From NCBI RefSeq assembly GCF_024159085.1, contig NZ_JAMZDE010000003.1, positions 62,001 through 126,000 on the forward strand: 64,000 nucleotides of DNA, given 5' to 3'. The notes under the pieces were generated by a model, which was given only the letters and a program-made list of their open reading frames with translations, was not told where the DNA came from and searched no databases. The translations under genes and the position numbers were made by a program. Positions 46,667-54,992 of this stretch are shown in pieces; the first letter of the stretch is position 1, and every line of letters begins with the position of its first letter. Origin of the DNA: Idiomarina rhizosphaerae (GTDB lineage Bacteria; Pseudomonadota; Gammaproteobacteria; Enterobacterales; Alteromonadaceae).

Positions 46667-47932
46667 TCACGTCTGCAATGAAAACGGGTTGAGAAATTGG
46701 CGACCCCAGAATAGCTTCCGGTCAACTTCGCTCAATTCTGCCTCATCACACACATTCTGCCAATTTTGCTCTATAACTGACTTTTGATTCTCAAAAATAG
46801 CCAGAGCTTCGTCCTGTTTCAACAAAAAGTTGGGGGCAGCTTTCAAACAACTACTTATTTGACTGGCATTATTGTTACCGACTATAAGCATTGCCTGCCC
46901 CTGCTCATTTCCCGTACGCCCCTGTGGGCAAATATCATAAGCAGGGGTAAGATTTAAGCTATTGCCATCCCAAAAAGCCGCATGGTTTCTTGCGTGATCA
47001 TCCGTGTTACCACATAAAATATTGAATACTAAGCGGGAAAACAGTTCTTTAAGCGTCTCCTTTGGTTTGCTGAAACGACGCCGAATAATTTCAGCGAGTG
47101 TTTCGTAACTCGCGTAACGCGCCATCATGTCGTCAAGCTCAAAGAGCGTTAAAGCAGATACCATTGGCTTACGCATCCAGCCGCTTTTATTCTGCTTACG
47201 GTCAAAACGTTCAATTAGAATAACATCTTTACCCGCCGCCTTAGCCATTTGTACCGGAGCCACATTTAACCCAGCCAGCGAAGCTAAACGCATAGCAATA
47301 AACTCTGCTTTTACAACGCTATAAAGATCATTATAAGCAGAAAATTTCGCAATGTATTTTATGCCACCTTGTTCAATAAGTGCTTTCGGACGAGCCCCTC
47401 CAATTGAACTACCGTAATACAGACCCTGATCTAACTCCGGCGTTAGCGGAATACCTTTTTCAACACGCTCAGCCGACTCTATTAACTCTTCCATCGTGGC
47501 GTTTCTGGCTGAGCGAGGCACATATTCAGTTGGTGATAACTGAAAGTCGAGAGCCCCAATTCTGTCTGAGCCAGACTCCAACAAGTAAGTCAGTTCATCA
47601 AGCACCGCCGTATCGACATTGTCTCCCCTATTACCCTGCAGCTTATTAATAACAACTCGACGTCCCCATGCATCCGGTGCCGCATCGCGAATACACCCAG
47701 GCATGCTTAAGCCTTGTAAATTGGGTATTACTCCCTGCTTTAATGGTAGCTCAGGCTCGTAGATTGGAATCGCGTCAGGCTCTTCATTAACACGTGCTAA
47801 ATAATTCTTACCGTAGTTAAAAAACAGGTTCTCGCCATCGGCTTCGAGTTTTCCAGCCACTACCGGAGTTGTCTCTCCCGGTAGCCAGATCCAGACATAG
47901 GCTTCTTTATAAATAGACTCAGAAGTCATCAT
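46667..47932 (-). CDS. hipA: HipA-family kinase toxin (second hipBA module)
   Basis: This 421-residue HipA-domain protein has N-terminal YVWIWLPGETTPVVAGKLE, the GGARPKALIEQGG loop and VILIERFDRK. The catalytic signature NILCGNTDDHARNHAAFW is followed by TPAYDICPQ. The ATG at 47932 overlaps the antitoxin gene by 14 bp (47929, the next codon, is also ATG), giving translational coupling. It is clearly diverged from the HipA at 40.3 kb and belongs to a different subgroup judging by the N-terminal domain. cysQ lies 17 bp downstream and may be partly co-transcribed. Confidence 0.9.
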   Translation of the reverse strand: MMTSESIYKEAYVWIWLPGETTPVVAGKLEADGENLFFNYGKNYLARVNEEPDAIPIYEPELPLKQGVIPNLQGLSMPGCIRDAAPDAWGRRVVINKLQGNRGDNVDTAVLDELTYLLESGSDRIGALDFQLSPTEYVPRSARNATMEELIESAERVEKGIPLTPELDQGLYYGSSIGGARPKALIEQGGIKYIAKFSAYNDLYSVVKAEFIAMRLASLAGLNVAPVQMAKAAGKDVILIERFDRKQNKSGWMRKPMVSALTLFELDDMMARYASYETLAEIIRRRFSKPKETLKELFSRLVFNILCGNTDDHARNHAAFWDGNSLNLTPAYDICPQGRTGNEQGQAMLIVGNNNASQISSCLKAAPNFLLKQDEALAIFENQKSVIEQNWQNVCDEAELSEVDRKLFWGRQFLNPFSLQT

Positions 47933-48263
47933 CAACGGCCTTTTGCGGTTTACGCGCTCTTTGCGGCAGCAGAGCAAGTTTCTCCTCGGTGCGCTTAATG
48001 TTATTCGCTAATTTTGGAGAAGACAGTTCTGCGTTGAATAGCGGCACACCGACAATACTGGCCACCTCGAATACGGCACCTATTTCACACTTAGGATCAG
48101 CCTTTTCAATACGCTGAAGCATACTTCTTGAAATACCTGCGCGCTCTGCGACTTCCTGAGTACTAAGCTTGCGCTCAATGCGCGCAGCACGAATAAGCCC
48201 GGACAGTAGAAGCAAGGCTTCTTTCGTGTATTGTGAGTAGGTACGCACTATAGATTTTGGCAT
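47919..48263 (-). CDS. hipB: XRE-family antitoxin of the second hipBA module
   Basis: This 114-residue DNA-binding protein has a helix-turn-helix in KLSTQEVAERAGISRSMLQR followed by IEKADPKCEIGAVFEVASIV. A basic then acidic C-terminal tail ends in VDDDF. The gene overlaps hipA, as expected for an antitoxin-first HipBA operon. An AT-rich region with a 9-bp inverted repeat lies just upstream and may be its operator. Confidence 0.85.
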   Translation of the reverse strand: MPKSIVRTYSQYTKEALLLLSGLIRAARIERKLSTQEVAERAGISRSMLQRIEKADPKCEIGAVFEVASIVGVPLFNAELSSPKLANNIKRTEEKLALLPQRARKPQKAVDDDF

Positions 48264-48268
48264 AAAAC

Positions 48269-48317
48269 TGATTTATATATAAACCCTTAAACTACTTAAT
48301 GAGTTACTTATAAATCA
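48269..48317. promoter_or_regulatory. AT-rich inverted repeat upstream of the second hipB
   Basis: TGATTTATA (48269-48277) and TATAAATCA (48309-48317) are perfect inverted 9-bp arms separated by 31 bp, beginning 6 bp upstream of the antitoxin ATG. They could be paired operator halves for the antitoxin, or part of the promoter. Confidence 0.4.
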
Positions 48318-48368
48318 ATTTAGTTTACAGCCGCGAGTTTATCAAATGTTTTGCGGGCTTATCTCTTC

Positions 48369-48411
48369 GTAGTCAGGTGGGATATCGAACCTGACGTAAA
48401 CGTCAGGGTAC
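48369..48411. repeat. GTAGCC element with a 13-bp internal deletion
   Basis: The copy reads GTAG directly into TCAGGTGGG, so the 13 bases that complete the first hairpin are missing (43 bp in place of 56). The right GTAAAC-type half is retained with one change (GGGTAC). Confidence 0.85.
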
Positions 48412-48423
48412 ATCGAAAACAAA

Positions 48424-48459
48424 AAAACCGCATTCAGGCGAATGCCCGAATGCGGTTTT
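48424..48459 (-). terminator. Intrinsic terminator of the protease-chaperone operon
   Basis: Perfect 12-bp arms AAAACCGCATTC and GAATGCGGTTTT, followed on the minus strand by TTTGTTTTC. It lies about 18 bp past the stop of the chaperone-like gene. Confidence 0.9.
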
Positions 48460-48476
48460 CAATAACAGCAACAAAC

Positions 48477-48971
48477 TTAACGCTTAATAACGTGTAGTTC
48501 GTTGCGAGGTTCAATTACCTCAATACGCGCGGCGCGAACTAAATCGCTTGCCCGTAGTTGCTCTACTAAAGCAGTCAAGTCGGCTCCTTCAGGCGCTTTT
48601 AACAAGCCCATACCAACACGAGAATCTTCACTAACAATTGCTAGTCCAAACTCTTGTGCTACAGCAGCCAAACCTTGTTCACCAGCCAAAACCGTCAAGT
48701 TACCACTAATTGTAGCAACGTTACGTGTCACTTCGTTATACACCTGAACACCACCAGTAAGCTTAGCGTCCTTCGCCCCGCCCAAGTCTGATTTCATCAT
48801 GCGATAAGTACCAAACGCACGTGTTTCAGACACCTCTTTTGGTGACTCTGCTTTTACTACACTCTTCTGACTATCATTGTTCAGACGGTCATCAACAGCC
48901 TGATCTTGCGCAAGCGCAGATCCTGTCATCAATAAACTTGATGCAGCTAAAGCCATCATTGTTAATTTCAT
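48477..48971 (-). CDS. Probable external chaperone/propeptide-like protein for the adjacent subtilase
   Basis: This 164-residue exported protein has a signal peptide (ending GSALA-QD). Its C-terminal portion, LLKAPEGADLTALVEQLRAS then ARIEVIEPRNELHV, has the beta-alpha-beta look of an I9-type subtilisin propeptide or inhibitor. It is encoded 24 bp after a kexin-like S8 protease that has no obvious propeptide of its own. Aeromonas ASP protease shows the same arrangement with a separately encoded chaperone (ORF2). I infer that it helps fold and then shields the protease in the periplasm. The assignment rests on context and general resemblance, not on a firm motif. Confidence 0.6.
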   Translation of the reverse strand: MKLTMMALAASSLLMTGSALAQDQAVDDRLNNDSQKSVVKAESPKEVSETRAFGTYRMMKSDLGGAKDAKLTGGVQVYNEVTRNVATISGNLTVLAGEQGLAAVAQEFGLAIVSEDSRVGMGLLKAPEGADLTALVEQLRASDLVRAARIEVIEPRNELHVIKR

Positions 48972-48995
48972 AACGTTTTCTCCTTTGCCTTGTTA

Positions 48996-51266
48996 TTAAT
49001 GACCAAACAAACGGACATTAACCTGGTCAACAAGGCTGTTTTCCGTATTATTCAGGTACGTACCACGATCTTGACCATTCGTATCAACTACACGAACTGT
49101 CCAGGTTCCGGCAGATGATTCACCTAAAAATGCGTTTGTCAGCAACGGGCTACTAGGATGATAAATGTGATCCAAATTACCACCGAGTGAACCTATACCA
49201 AAGTATGCTCCTAAAGAAGTACGTGATGTTGCAATCACCGACTTAGTACCGGCAGGAGACGTCACTTCAATAGCAATATCTGACCCGGCGGTGGTGCCTG
49301 AAATCACACCATCATTAGCATCAGCCATTGCCTGGTTACGCACAGACAAACCAAATTGAACGCCTTCAATAGTTACGTCTTCTTCAACTGTAATCTCAAT
49401 TGAAACACCTTCGGCATTGTTATCAGGCACTGCAACAGGTGCAGTCAAGACGGTTTCTAACCATTCGGTTTCGATTAGCTCTGGTAATTCGACCTCACCT
49501 GACATAGCAAGTTCAACCGCTGCGCCAGCATTAGGACGCCCAAAACCATATAAGTTGTTAAAACTGAAGCCTGCGGCGTTCTCTATCCACCCCTGATGAG
49601 CAACGAAAGTGCCATCGCCAACAGTTAGCTCAATTGGAGCATTATCAGGATCAACCTGAGTAGCCGTTTCGGCCAGAATATGACGAATTTCGCGCCAGTT
49701 TAAGTTCGGGTTTGCTTCAGCAATCAAGTTAACCACACCAGAAGTATTCGGAGCAGCAGACGAAGTACCGTTAAAGGTGTTGGTATAGTTACAGCTTAAG
49801 TTGCTGTCGTTATACTCACCCATAGGGTTATTAAATGGGTAAACACGCTCGTGAAAATTCTCAATACCCAGATTAGCTAAAAAGGCACCATTGGTGGCCA
49901 TGAAGCTATCGTAAGAAGCCCAGCTAGCATAACCACGAGTACAAGTTGTCTGGTCAGTGGTTACCATTGCAGGTTCGGTATCGCCATATTCACCCGCAGG
50001 CGCAGCTACGAACAGGTTCGAGCCCGCAGTTGAATAGCTGGTGTGATTACCATCGGAGTTTACAGCACCAATTGAAATGGTATAGAAGCTTGCATTACTC
50101 GTATCCCAGTTGCCATCAAAACAACTGAATACGCGGCTTGCACCTTCAACCACGCCAGCTTGCTGTGCATTACACATTTCAGACGCTTCCGGCCAGTTAC
50201 CAGAGCTGATAAAAGAATTACCGGCTGACTTTATGTTCAGTGCACCCAGACCGTGACGTAACTCTTGAGTCGGATAACTAACAATGGTTTCATCAATTTC
50301 GTCAGTCGCAAAAATAACAGGAGCCGTTGAACCGTAACTACGGTTAAAAGTGACCACGTTATCGTTTACGCCGATACCAGACCCAGCCATACCATGGGCC
50401 ATCATCAAGTTACGGTCTGTCTGAGTATTAGGGCCACCAAGATAGTTGATACCAATTAGACTCGCGTTGGGGGAAACACCACGTCCACCCAAACCGTTCC
50501 AGCCTTTTGCTGCAATCAGGCCAGACACCGATGTTCCGTGGTCACCACCGTCGCCCAATACGGTTGGGTCGGTGCGGTCGCGGGCACCATCAACTAAGTT
50601 AAGAGAACGACCAGGCAATACGTTTCCTTGCAGGTCTTCATGGTCAATTGCTAACCCTTGATCGACCACAACAGAAATGGAACCTTCACCGGTAATACCT
50701 TTTTGGTACGCACCAACAACGTTCAAGTCTTCGCCCGGTACCAAAATACTTTCATCAAAAAAGAATGCAACTTCAGCTTCTTCTTCAGTCCAGCCCTGAG
50801 CAACACGCAGTTCGCGCCAAGCTTCAAATACTGAGTCAGCCATAGCAAAGCCAGTTTGGCCGGTATTACGTAAATGCCACTGCTGATCAGCAAGCGGATC
50901 ACCCTTAACATTTTCAACAGTCACTTGCTGCGACGTTTCTAGCTCTCCGTCACTTACAGTAATATCGATTACCGCAGGCTCCGCACGCATCGGCGTATAG
51001 ACGAAACTACCATCATCGCTAATTTCTACTGTGCCTGGAGGTGAATCTTCACCTTCAGGTGTTACGACGCTAGCAGAATAGGTGAGTGAATCTCCATTAG
51101 GATCAGTTGCAGTAACCTGACCCTGAACCCCCATCCATTGCATACCCTCGCCAGCAACTTCCGCCGAAACTGTTGGTGCATAATTATCATCACTGCCACC
51201 ACAGGCCGCTAACCCCATGACAACAGCAGCTGATAATGCCGTTAGTTTAAATTGTTTAATTGGCAT
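48996..51266 (-). CDS. Kexin-like S8 serine protease with P-domain, lipoprotein-type signal
   Basis: This 756-residue subtilase has a lipoprotein signal (VVMGLAACGG, lipid cysteine at residue 22) and a cadherin/Ig-like domain (about residues 28-120). The S8 catalytic domain has Asp202 in ISVVVDQG, His243 in GDHGTSVSGLIAA and Ser502 in FNGTSSAAPN. A proprotein-convertase P-domain lies at about residues 625-756 (EITVEEDVTIEGVQFGLSVR and GTWTVRVVDTNGQ). It is probably anchored in the outer membrane or released, and degrades proteins. The following gene is a probable dedicated chaperone. Confidence 0.9.
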   Translation of the reverse strand: MPIKQFKLTALSAAVVMGLAACGGSDDNYAPTVSAEVAGEGMQWMGVQGQVTATDPNGDSLTYSASVVTPEGEDSPPGTVEISDDGSFVYTPMRAEPAVIDITVSDGELETSQQVTVENVKGDPLADQQWHLRNTGQTGFAMADSVFEAWRELRVAQGWTEEEAEVAFFFDESILVPGEDLNVVGAYQKGITGEGSISVVVDQGLAIDHEDLQGNVLPGRSLNLVDGARDRTDPTVLGDGGDHGTSVSGLIAAKGWNGLGGRGVSPNASLIGINYLGGPNTQTDRNLMMAHGMAGSGIGVNDNVVTFNRSYGSTAPVIFATDEIDETIVSYPTQELRHGLGALNIKSAGNSFISSGNWPEASEMCNAQQAGVVEGASRVFSCFDGNWDTSNASFYTISIGAVNSDGNHTSYSTAGSNLFVAAPAGEYGDTEPAMVTTDQTTCTRGYASWASYDSFMATNGAFLANLGIENFHERVYPFNNPMGEYNDSNLSCNYTNTFNGTSSAAPNTSGVVNLIAEANPNLNWREIRHILAETATQVDPDNAPIELTVGDGTFVAHQGWIENAAGFSFNNLYGFGRPNAGAAVELAMSGEVELPELIETEWLETVLTAPVAVPDNNAEGVSIEITVEEDVTIEGVQFGLSVRNQAMADANDGVISGTTAGSDIAIEVTSPAGTKSVIATSRTSLGAYFGIGSLGGNLDHIYHPSSPLLTNAFLGESSAGTWTVRVVDTNGQDRGTYLNNTENSLVDQVNVRLFGH

Positions 51267-51393
51267 TTTTACCTCGTTATTATTGTTCCCCTTGAAGGAA
51301 CAACACTATAACGAGACTGTTGATATTTTGTAAATAAAAAAATTAACAGATTTTTAACGGGAATTTAATTAAAAAACAACAATCAGAAAGGTA

Positions 51394-51449
51394 GTAGCCT
51401 GACATTCATGTCAGGTGAGATGCAGAACCTGACGTAAACGTCAGGCTAC
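51394..51449. repeat. Full 56-bp GTAGCC element
   Basis: An ATTCAT-variant left half and GTAAAC-type right half. It lies 9 bp after the pgi stop on the minus strand, in a gap that is otherwise AT-rich. Confidence 0.92.
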
Positions 51450-51458
51450 ATCATCAAA

Positions 51459-52946
51459 TCATCGCATGCGCTGAATAATGGCGTCGGTGCTTTGGTCAAA
51501 GCACTCGTCGCTTTCGCCGTCCAGTACGCGCAGTACGTCCATGGCAATTTTCTTGCCCTTTTCTACGCCGGGCTGGTCAAAGCTGTTCAAACCCCAAATA
51601 ACGCCCTGGGTGAATACTTTGTGCTCGTAGGCGGCTATTAAGGCGCCAAAACTCTCGGGGGTCAGTTCGTCCATTATCAGCAGGTTGGACGGGTGTCCGC
51701 CCGGATAATGGTCACTGGGTGAATCGGTATTCTCGCTGCCGTCCCACATTAGGCGGCGGTGCGCGAGGCAGTTAGCTACGGCCAAACGCTGCTGCTCGGC
51801 CAGACCACTGCGGGTGGCATCAGAAAAGCCCGGCGCTTCACGTTTAAGCACCGTCACAAAGTCCGCGGTAAACTGGTCATAACCCTGGTGCAAATGCTGG
51901 AAAAACGCGTGCTGCCCGTTAGGTCCAAAACCACCCCAAATAATAGGGCCGGTAGGATAATCAATGGCTTTATTGTCCGCGGTGTACTGCTTACCGTTAC
52001 TTTCCATATCTAACTGCTGCAGGTAGTTCGGCAACATACGCAAGCGACCGTCGTACGGCAAAATAGCTAAGTTATTAATGCCCAACTGCTCGCGGTTATA
52101 CACACCATAAAGTGCCAACAAAACCGGTAGGTTTTCCGCTAAAGGCGCGTCTAAAAAGTGCTCGTCCATGGCTTTAGCACCTTCCAGCATACGCTCAAAG
52201 GGTCGAACCCCGGTGGTTAACGCTATGCTCAAACCTAACGCCGACCACAACGAAAAACGCCCGCCTACGCCGTCGCCAAAAGTAAACTGCTGCGCCGGTG
52301 GTATACCGTAATCCGTCATGCCCTGTGCATTAGCCGACACACCTATCACATGGTTTTCCAGCCACTGCTCCTGAGTTAAGTCAGGCTCTATCCATTTGCG
52401 TACCGTATCGACGTTGGCAAAGGTATCTACAGTGCCAAACGACTTAGACGAAATAATAAATAAGGTGGTTTCGGGGTCAACAATAGGCAACACGGCATAC
52501 AGCTGACCGCCATCCATTGAAGACACAAAATGTACCTGCAAATTATGTAAAGCGGCATCGTTAGCAAATTCACGCAAGGCAAAAGCGCCCATCTGCGGCC
52601 CTAAATCAGAGCCGCCCACACCAATGTTCACTACGTCGGTAATGGGTTTTCCGGTACTACCCAGCCAGCGGCCTGAGCGTAGCTTTTGTACTGTGTCTAC
52701 AAAGCGGGTTTTGCGGTTGCTTTGTTTAGCCACCGCGTGCACAGAACGGCTAAGTACGTGAGTTACCGGGCGATCTTCGCTTATGTTGCGGTATTCGCCG
52801 CGGCACAATTGTTGGCGGTAATCATCGAAGTGTTCGGGCAAGCGTTTGCCGGCAGTTTCGAGCAGTTCGTCCACTGAGAGCTTCTGGTAGCTGGTATCTA
52901 AAGCTAAGTAAGGTCCGTTTTTCATCATCCGATTATCCGTTTTCAT
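51459..52946 (-). CDS. pgi: Glucose-6-phosphate isomerase
   Basis: Pgi interconverts glucose-6-phosphate and fructose-6-phosphate. The 495-residue product is somewhat shorter than E. coli Pgi (549) but has all the expected blocks: NIGVGGSDLGPQM, VSSMDGGQLYAV, ISSKSFGTVDT, GGRFSLWSALGLS, GPNGQHAFFQHLHQG and the C-terminal GLNSFDQPGVEKGKKIA. The position directly downstream of the polysaccharide cluster on the same strand suggests supply of hexose phosphates for nucleotide sugars. A 56-bp element separates it from the upstream gene. Confidence 0.95.
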   Translation of the reverse strand: MKTDNRMMKNGPYLALDTSYQKLSVDELLETAGKRLPEHFDDYRQQLCRGEYRNISEDRPVTHVLSRSVHAVAKQSNRKTRFVDTVQKLRSGRWLGSTGKPITDVVNIGVGGSDLGPQMGAFALREFANDAALHNLQVHFVSSMDGGQLYAVLPIVDPETTLFIISSKSFGTVDTFANVDTVRKWIEPDLTQEQWLENHVIGVSANAQGMTDYGIPPAQQFTFGDGVGGRFSLWSALGLSIALTTGVRPFERMLEGAKAMDEHFLDAPLAENLPVLLALYGVYNREQLGINNLAILPYDGRLRMLPNYLQQLDMESNGKQYTADNKAIDYPTGPIIWGGFGPNGQHAFFQHLHQGYDQFTADFVTVLKREAPGFSDATRSGLAEQQRLAVANCLAHRRLMWDGSENTDSPSDHYPGGHPSNLLIMDELTPESFGALIAAYEHKVFTQGVIWGLNSFDQPGVEKGKKIAMDVLRVLDGESDECFDQSTDAIIQRMR

Positions 52947-52978
52947 TTTTCGTCTGGGGCATCGCCTGACATGCCTTC

Positions 52979-53034
52979 GTAGCCTGACATTTATGTCAGG
53001 AACAATATCTCACCTGACATAAATGTCAGGCTAC
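52979..53034. repeat. Full 56-bp GTAGCC element with two ATTTAT-type halves
   Basis: Both hairpins are of the ACATTTATGT type, but the left one keeps the GGAAC flank normal for the GTTTAC type, which looks like conversion of one half. It lies 10 bp after the stop of the dehydratase gene. It is the last copy before the polysaccharide operon. Confidence 0.92.
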
Positions 53035-53044
53035 ATTCACCATG

Positions 53045-54970
53045 TCAGGCGACATCCGATTCATCATCGCTACAGGTGCGGTGTTTATTCCAAATTACAT
53101 CACAAATATGGTCGTCCAGCGGGGCGTAGCCGGTTGGGGCGTCCAGCAATAACTGGCGCAGTTCGTCTATCGCAAACCGCTGGCAGGCGTCGTCTAACAA
53201 CGCCAATAACTTATCCATTTCGTCCCAGCTTAGCGACTGCTCATTGGCGCGCAGTATACGCGGGTGATCACTGGCTTCTACATTGTCACCAATTAACAGT
53301 TCTTCGTATAACTTCTCGCCCGGCCGCAAGCCACTAAATTCTATAGCAATGTCACCGTGCGGGTTCTTCTCGGTTTTCTCTTCCAGCCCCGACAGGCGGA
53401 TCATCTTGCGGGCTAAATCGACAATTTTAACCGAGTCGCCCATGTCCAGCACAAACACCGAGCCCGAATGCCCCATGGTGCCGGCCTGAATCACTAACTG
53501 AGCAGCCTCGGGTATGGTCATAAAAAAGCGGGTAATATCGGGGTGCGTTACGGTTACCGGCCCCCCGTGTTCAATCTGCTCTTTAAACAAAGGCACCACC
53601 GAACCGGAAGACCCCAGTACATTACCAAAACGCACCATTGAAAAACGCGTTCCGCGCTGCCGTTGCGCCAGTCCCTGCAGCACCAGCTCCGACAAGCGCT
53701 TAGTGGTACCCATAACATTGGTGGGCCGCACAGCTTTGTCGGTGGAAATTAACACAAACTGCTTAACACCCGCCGAAATGGCCGCTTCCGCGGTATGCCA
53801 GGTACCAAACACATTGTTGCGCACGCCCTCAACCATATTGTATTCAACTAAAGGCACATGCTTATAGGCGGCGGCGTGGTATACGGTATCAACCGCAAAG
53901 GTCTTCAGCACGGTTTCAATGCGATTGCGTCGCTGTACCGTACCTATTACCGGAATAATTTCCGCGCCAATACCCTGATGCTGACAAATTTGCGTTAATT
54001 CGCGTTCAATAGCGTACAAAGCAAACTCGGACAACTCATACAGCACCAGTACCTTGGGCCGTTGTTGCAGTATTTGGCGGCACAATTCAGAACCAATTGA
54101 GCCCCCTGCCCCGGTAACCAGTACGGTTTGTCCGGTAATGTGCTTTTCCATTAACTGCGGTGCCGGGGTCACAGGGTCACGCCCCAGCAAATCTTCTACA
54201 CGCACATCCTGCAACTGGTCAATCGACATATCGCCATTAACCATGTCAGACATACCCGGTACGGTTTGTACTTTTACCGGCAATTTCTCCAGACTGTCCA
54301 GAATCTGGCGGCGACGTGAGCGCAGTGTACTGGGCAGAGCCAATAGAATACGATGAATGTCTAACTCACGAATCGCATATTCAATTTTCTCCGGAGATAT
54401 GACTTTTAACCCCAGTACCGAGGTATTCTGCAAACCCGAGTCGTCATCAATAAACATCACCGGGTGAAATTCGTCGCCATTAGCCAGTGCCTGCGCCAAC
54501 TGCCGTCCGGCAGAGCCTGCACCGTAAATCATTACCCGGTCTTTTTGGCGACTCATAGCACGCTGGTAGCCTTCGCGCACAATTAAACGGCTGCCCCCGG
54601 TTAATAAAAAGGCCACCAGCACATAGTTAACAACAGCGGTTACCGGCAGAGCAATGCCCATCCATAAAGCACCCAGCACCAGTAAAGCACCGCTTAATAA
54701 TACGGTAAAAAAGACCAGGCTCAATACCTTAAAGCCAACGTAACGCACCACTGCGCGGTACAGCCCCATGCGAATAAACACCAACAAGGTTACGCACAGC
54801 ACAATGGCTCCCAGCAATAACCACTGCGACACCCGCAACGGCATTACCGCTTCAAAACTCAACAAGTACGAAAACACCATGGCAATGGCTATCGAAACAA
54901 TATCAACGCCCAAGCCAATACCGCGCTTAACATTACGCGGCAACTGCATTAGTACCTTAAAAAGATTCAA
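53045..54970 (-). CDS. Membrane-bound nucleotide-sugar 4,6-dehydratase (WbpM/CapD type)
   Basis: This 641-residue protein has four N-terminal membrane helices (to about residue 115) and two Rossmann regions: VMIYGAGSAGRQLAQAL and the catalytic domain with VLVTGAGGSIGSELCRQI. It converts UDP-GlcNAc to a 4-keto-6-deoxy sugar for surface polysaccharide. In the active-site segment RPTNVMGTTKRLSEL a Met replaces the usual Tyr, the altered triad known for large WbpM-type enzymes. It begins 22 bp after the gfcD-like gene and is part of the minus-strand polysaccharide cluster. Confidence 0.93.
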   Translation of the reverse strand: MNLFKVLMQLPRNVKRGIGLGVDIVSIAIAMVFSYLLSFEAVMPLRVSQWLLLGAIVLCVTLLVFIRMGLYRAVVRYVGFKVLSLVFFTVLLSGALLVLGALWMGIALPVTAVVNYVLVAFLLTGGSRLIVREGYQRAMSRQKDRVMIYGAGSAGRQLAQALANGDEFHPVMFIDDDSGLQNTSVLGLKVISPEKIEYAIRELDIHRILLALPSTLRSRRRQILDSLEKLPVKVQTVPGMSDMVNGDMSIDQLQDVRVEDLLGRDPVTPAPQLMEKHITGQTVLVTGAGGSIGSELCRQILQQRPKVLVLYELSEFALYAIERELTQICQHQGIGAEIIPVIGTVQRRNRIETVLKTFAVDTVYHAAAYKHVPLVEYNMVEGVRNNVFGTWHTAEAAISAGVKQFVLISTDKAVRPTNVMGTTKRLSELVLQGLAQRQRGTRFSMVRFGNVLGSSGSVVPLFKEQIEHGGPVTVTHPDITRFFMTIPEAAQLVIQAGTMGHSGSVFVLDMGDSVKIVDLARKMIRLSGLEEKTEKNPHGDIAIEFSGLRPGEKLYEELLIGDNVEASDHPRILRANEQSLSWDEMDKLLALLDDACQRFAIDELRQLLLDAPTGYAPLDDHICDVIWNKHRTCSDDESDVA

Positions 54971-54992
54971 AGCTTTGTGTCCTTTTACTCAG

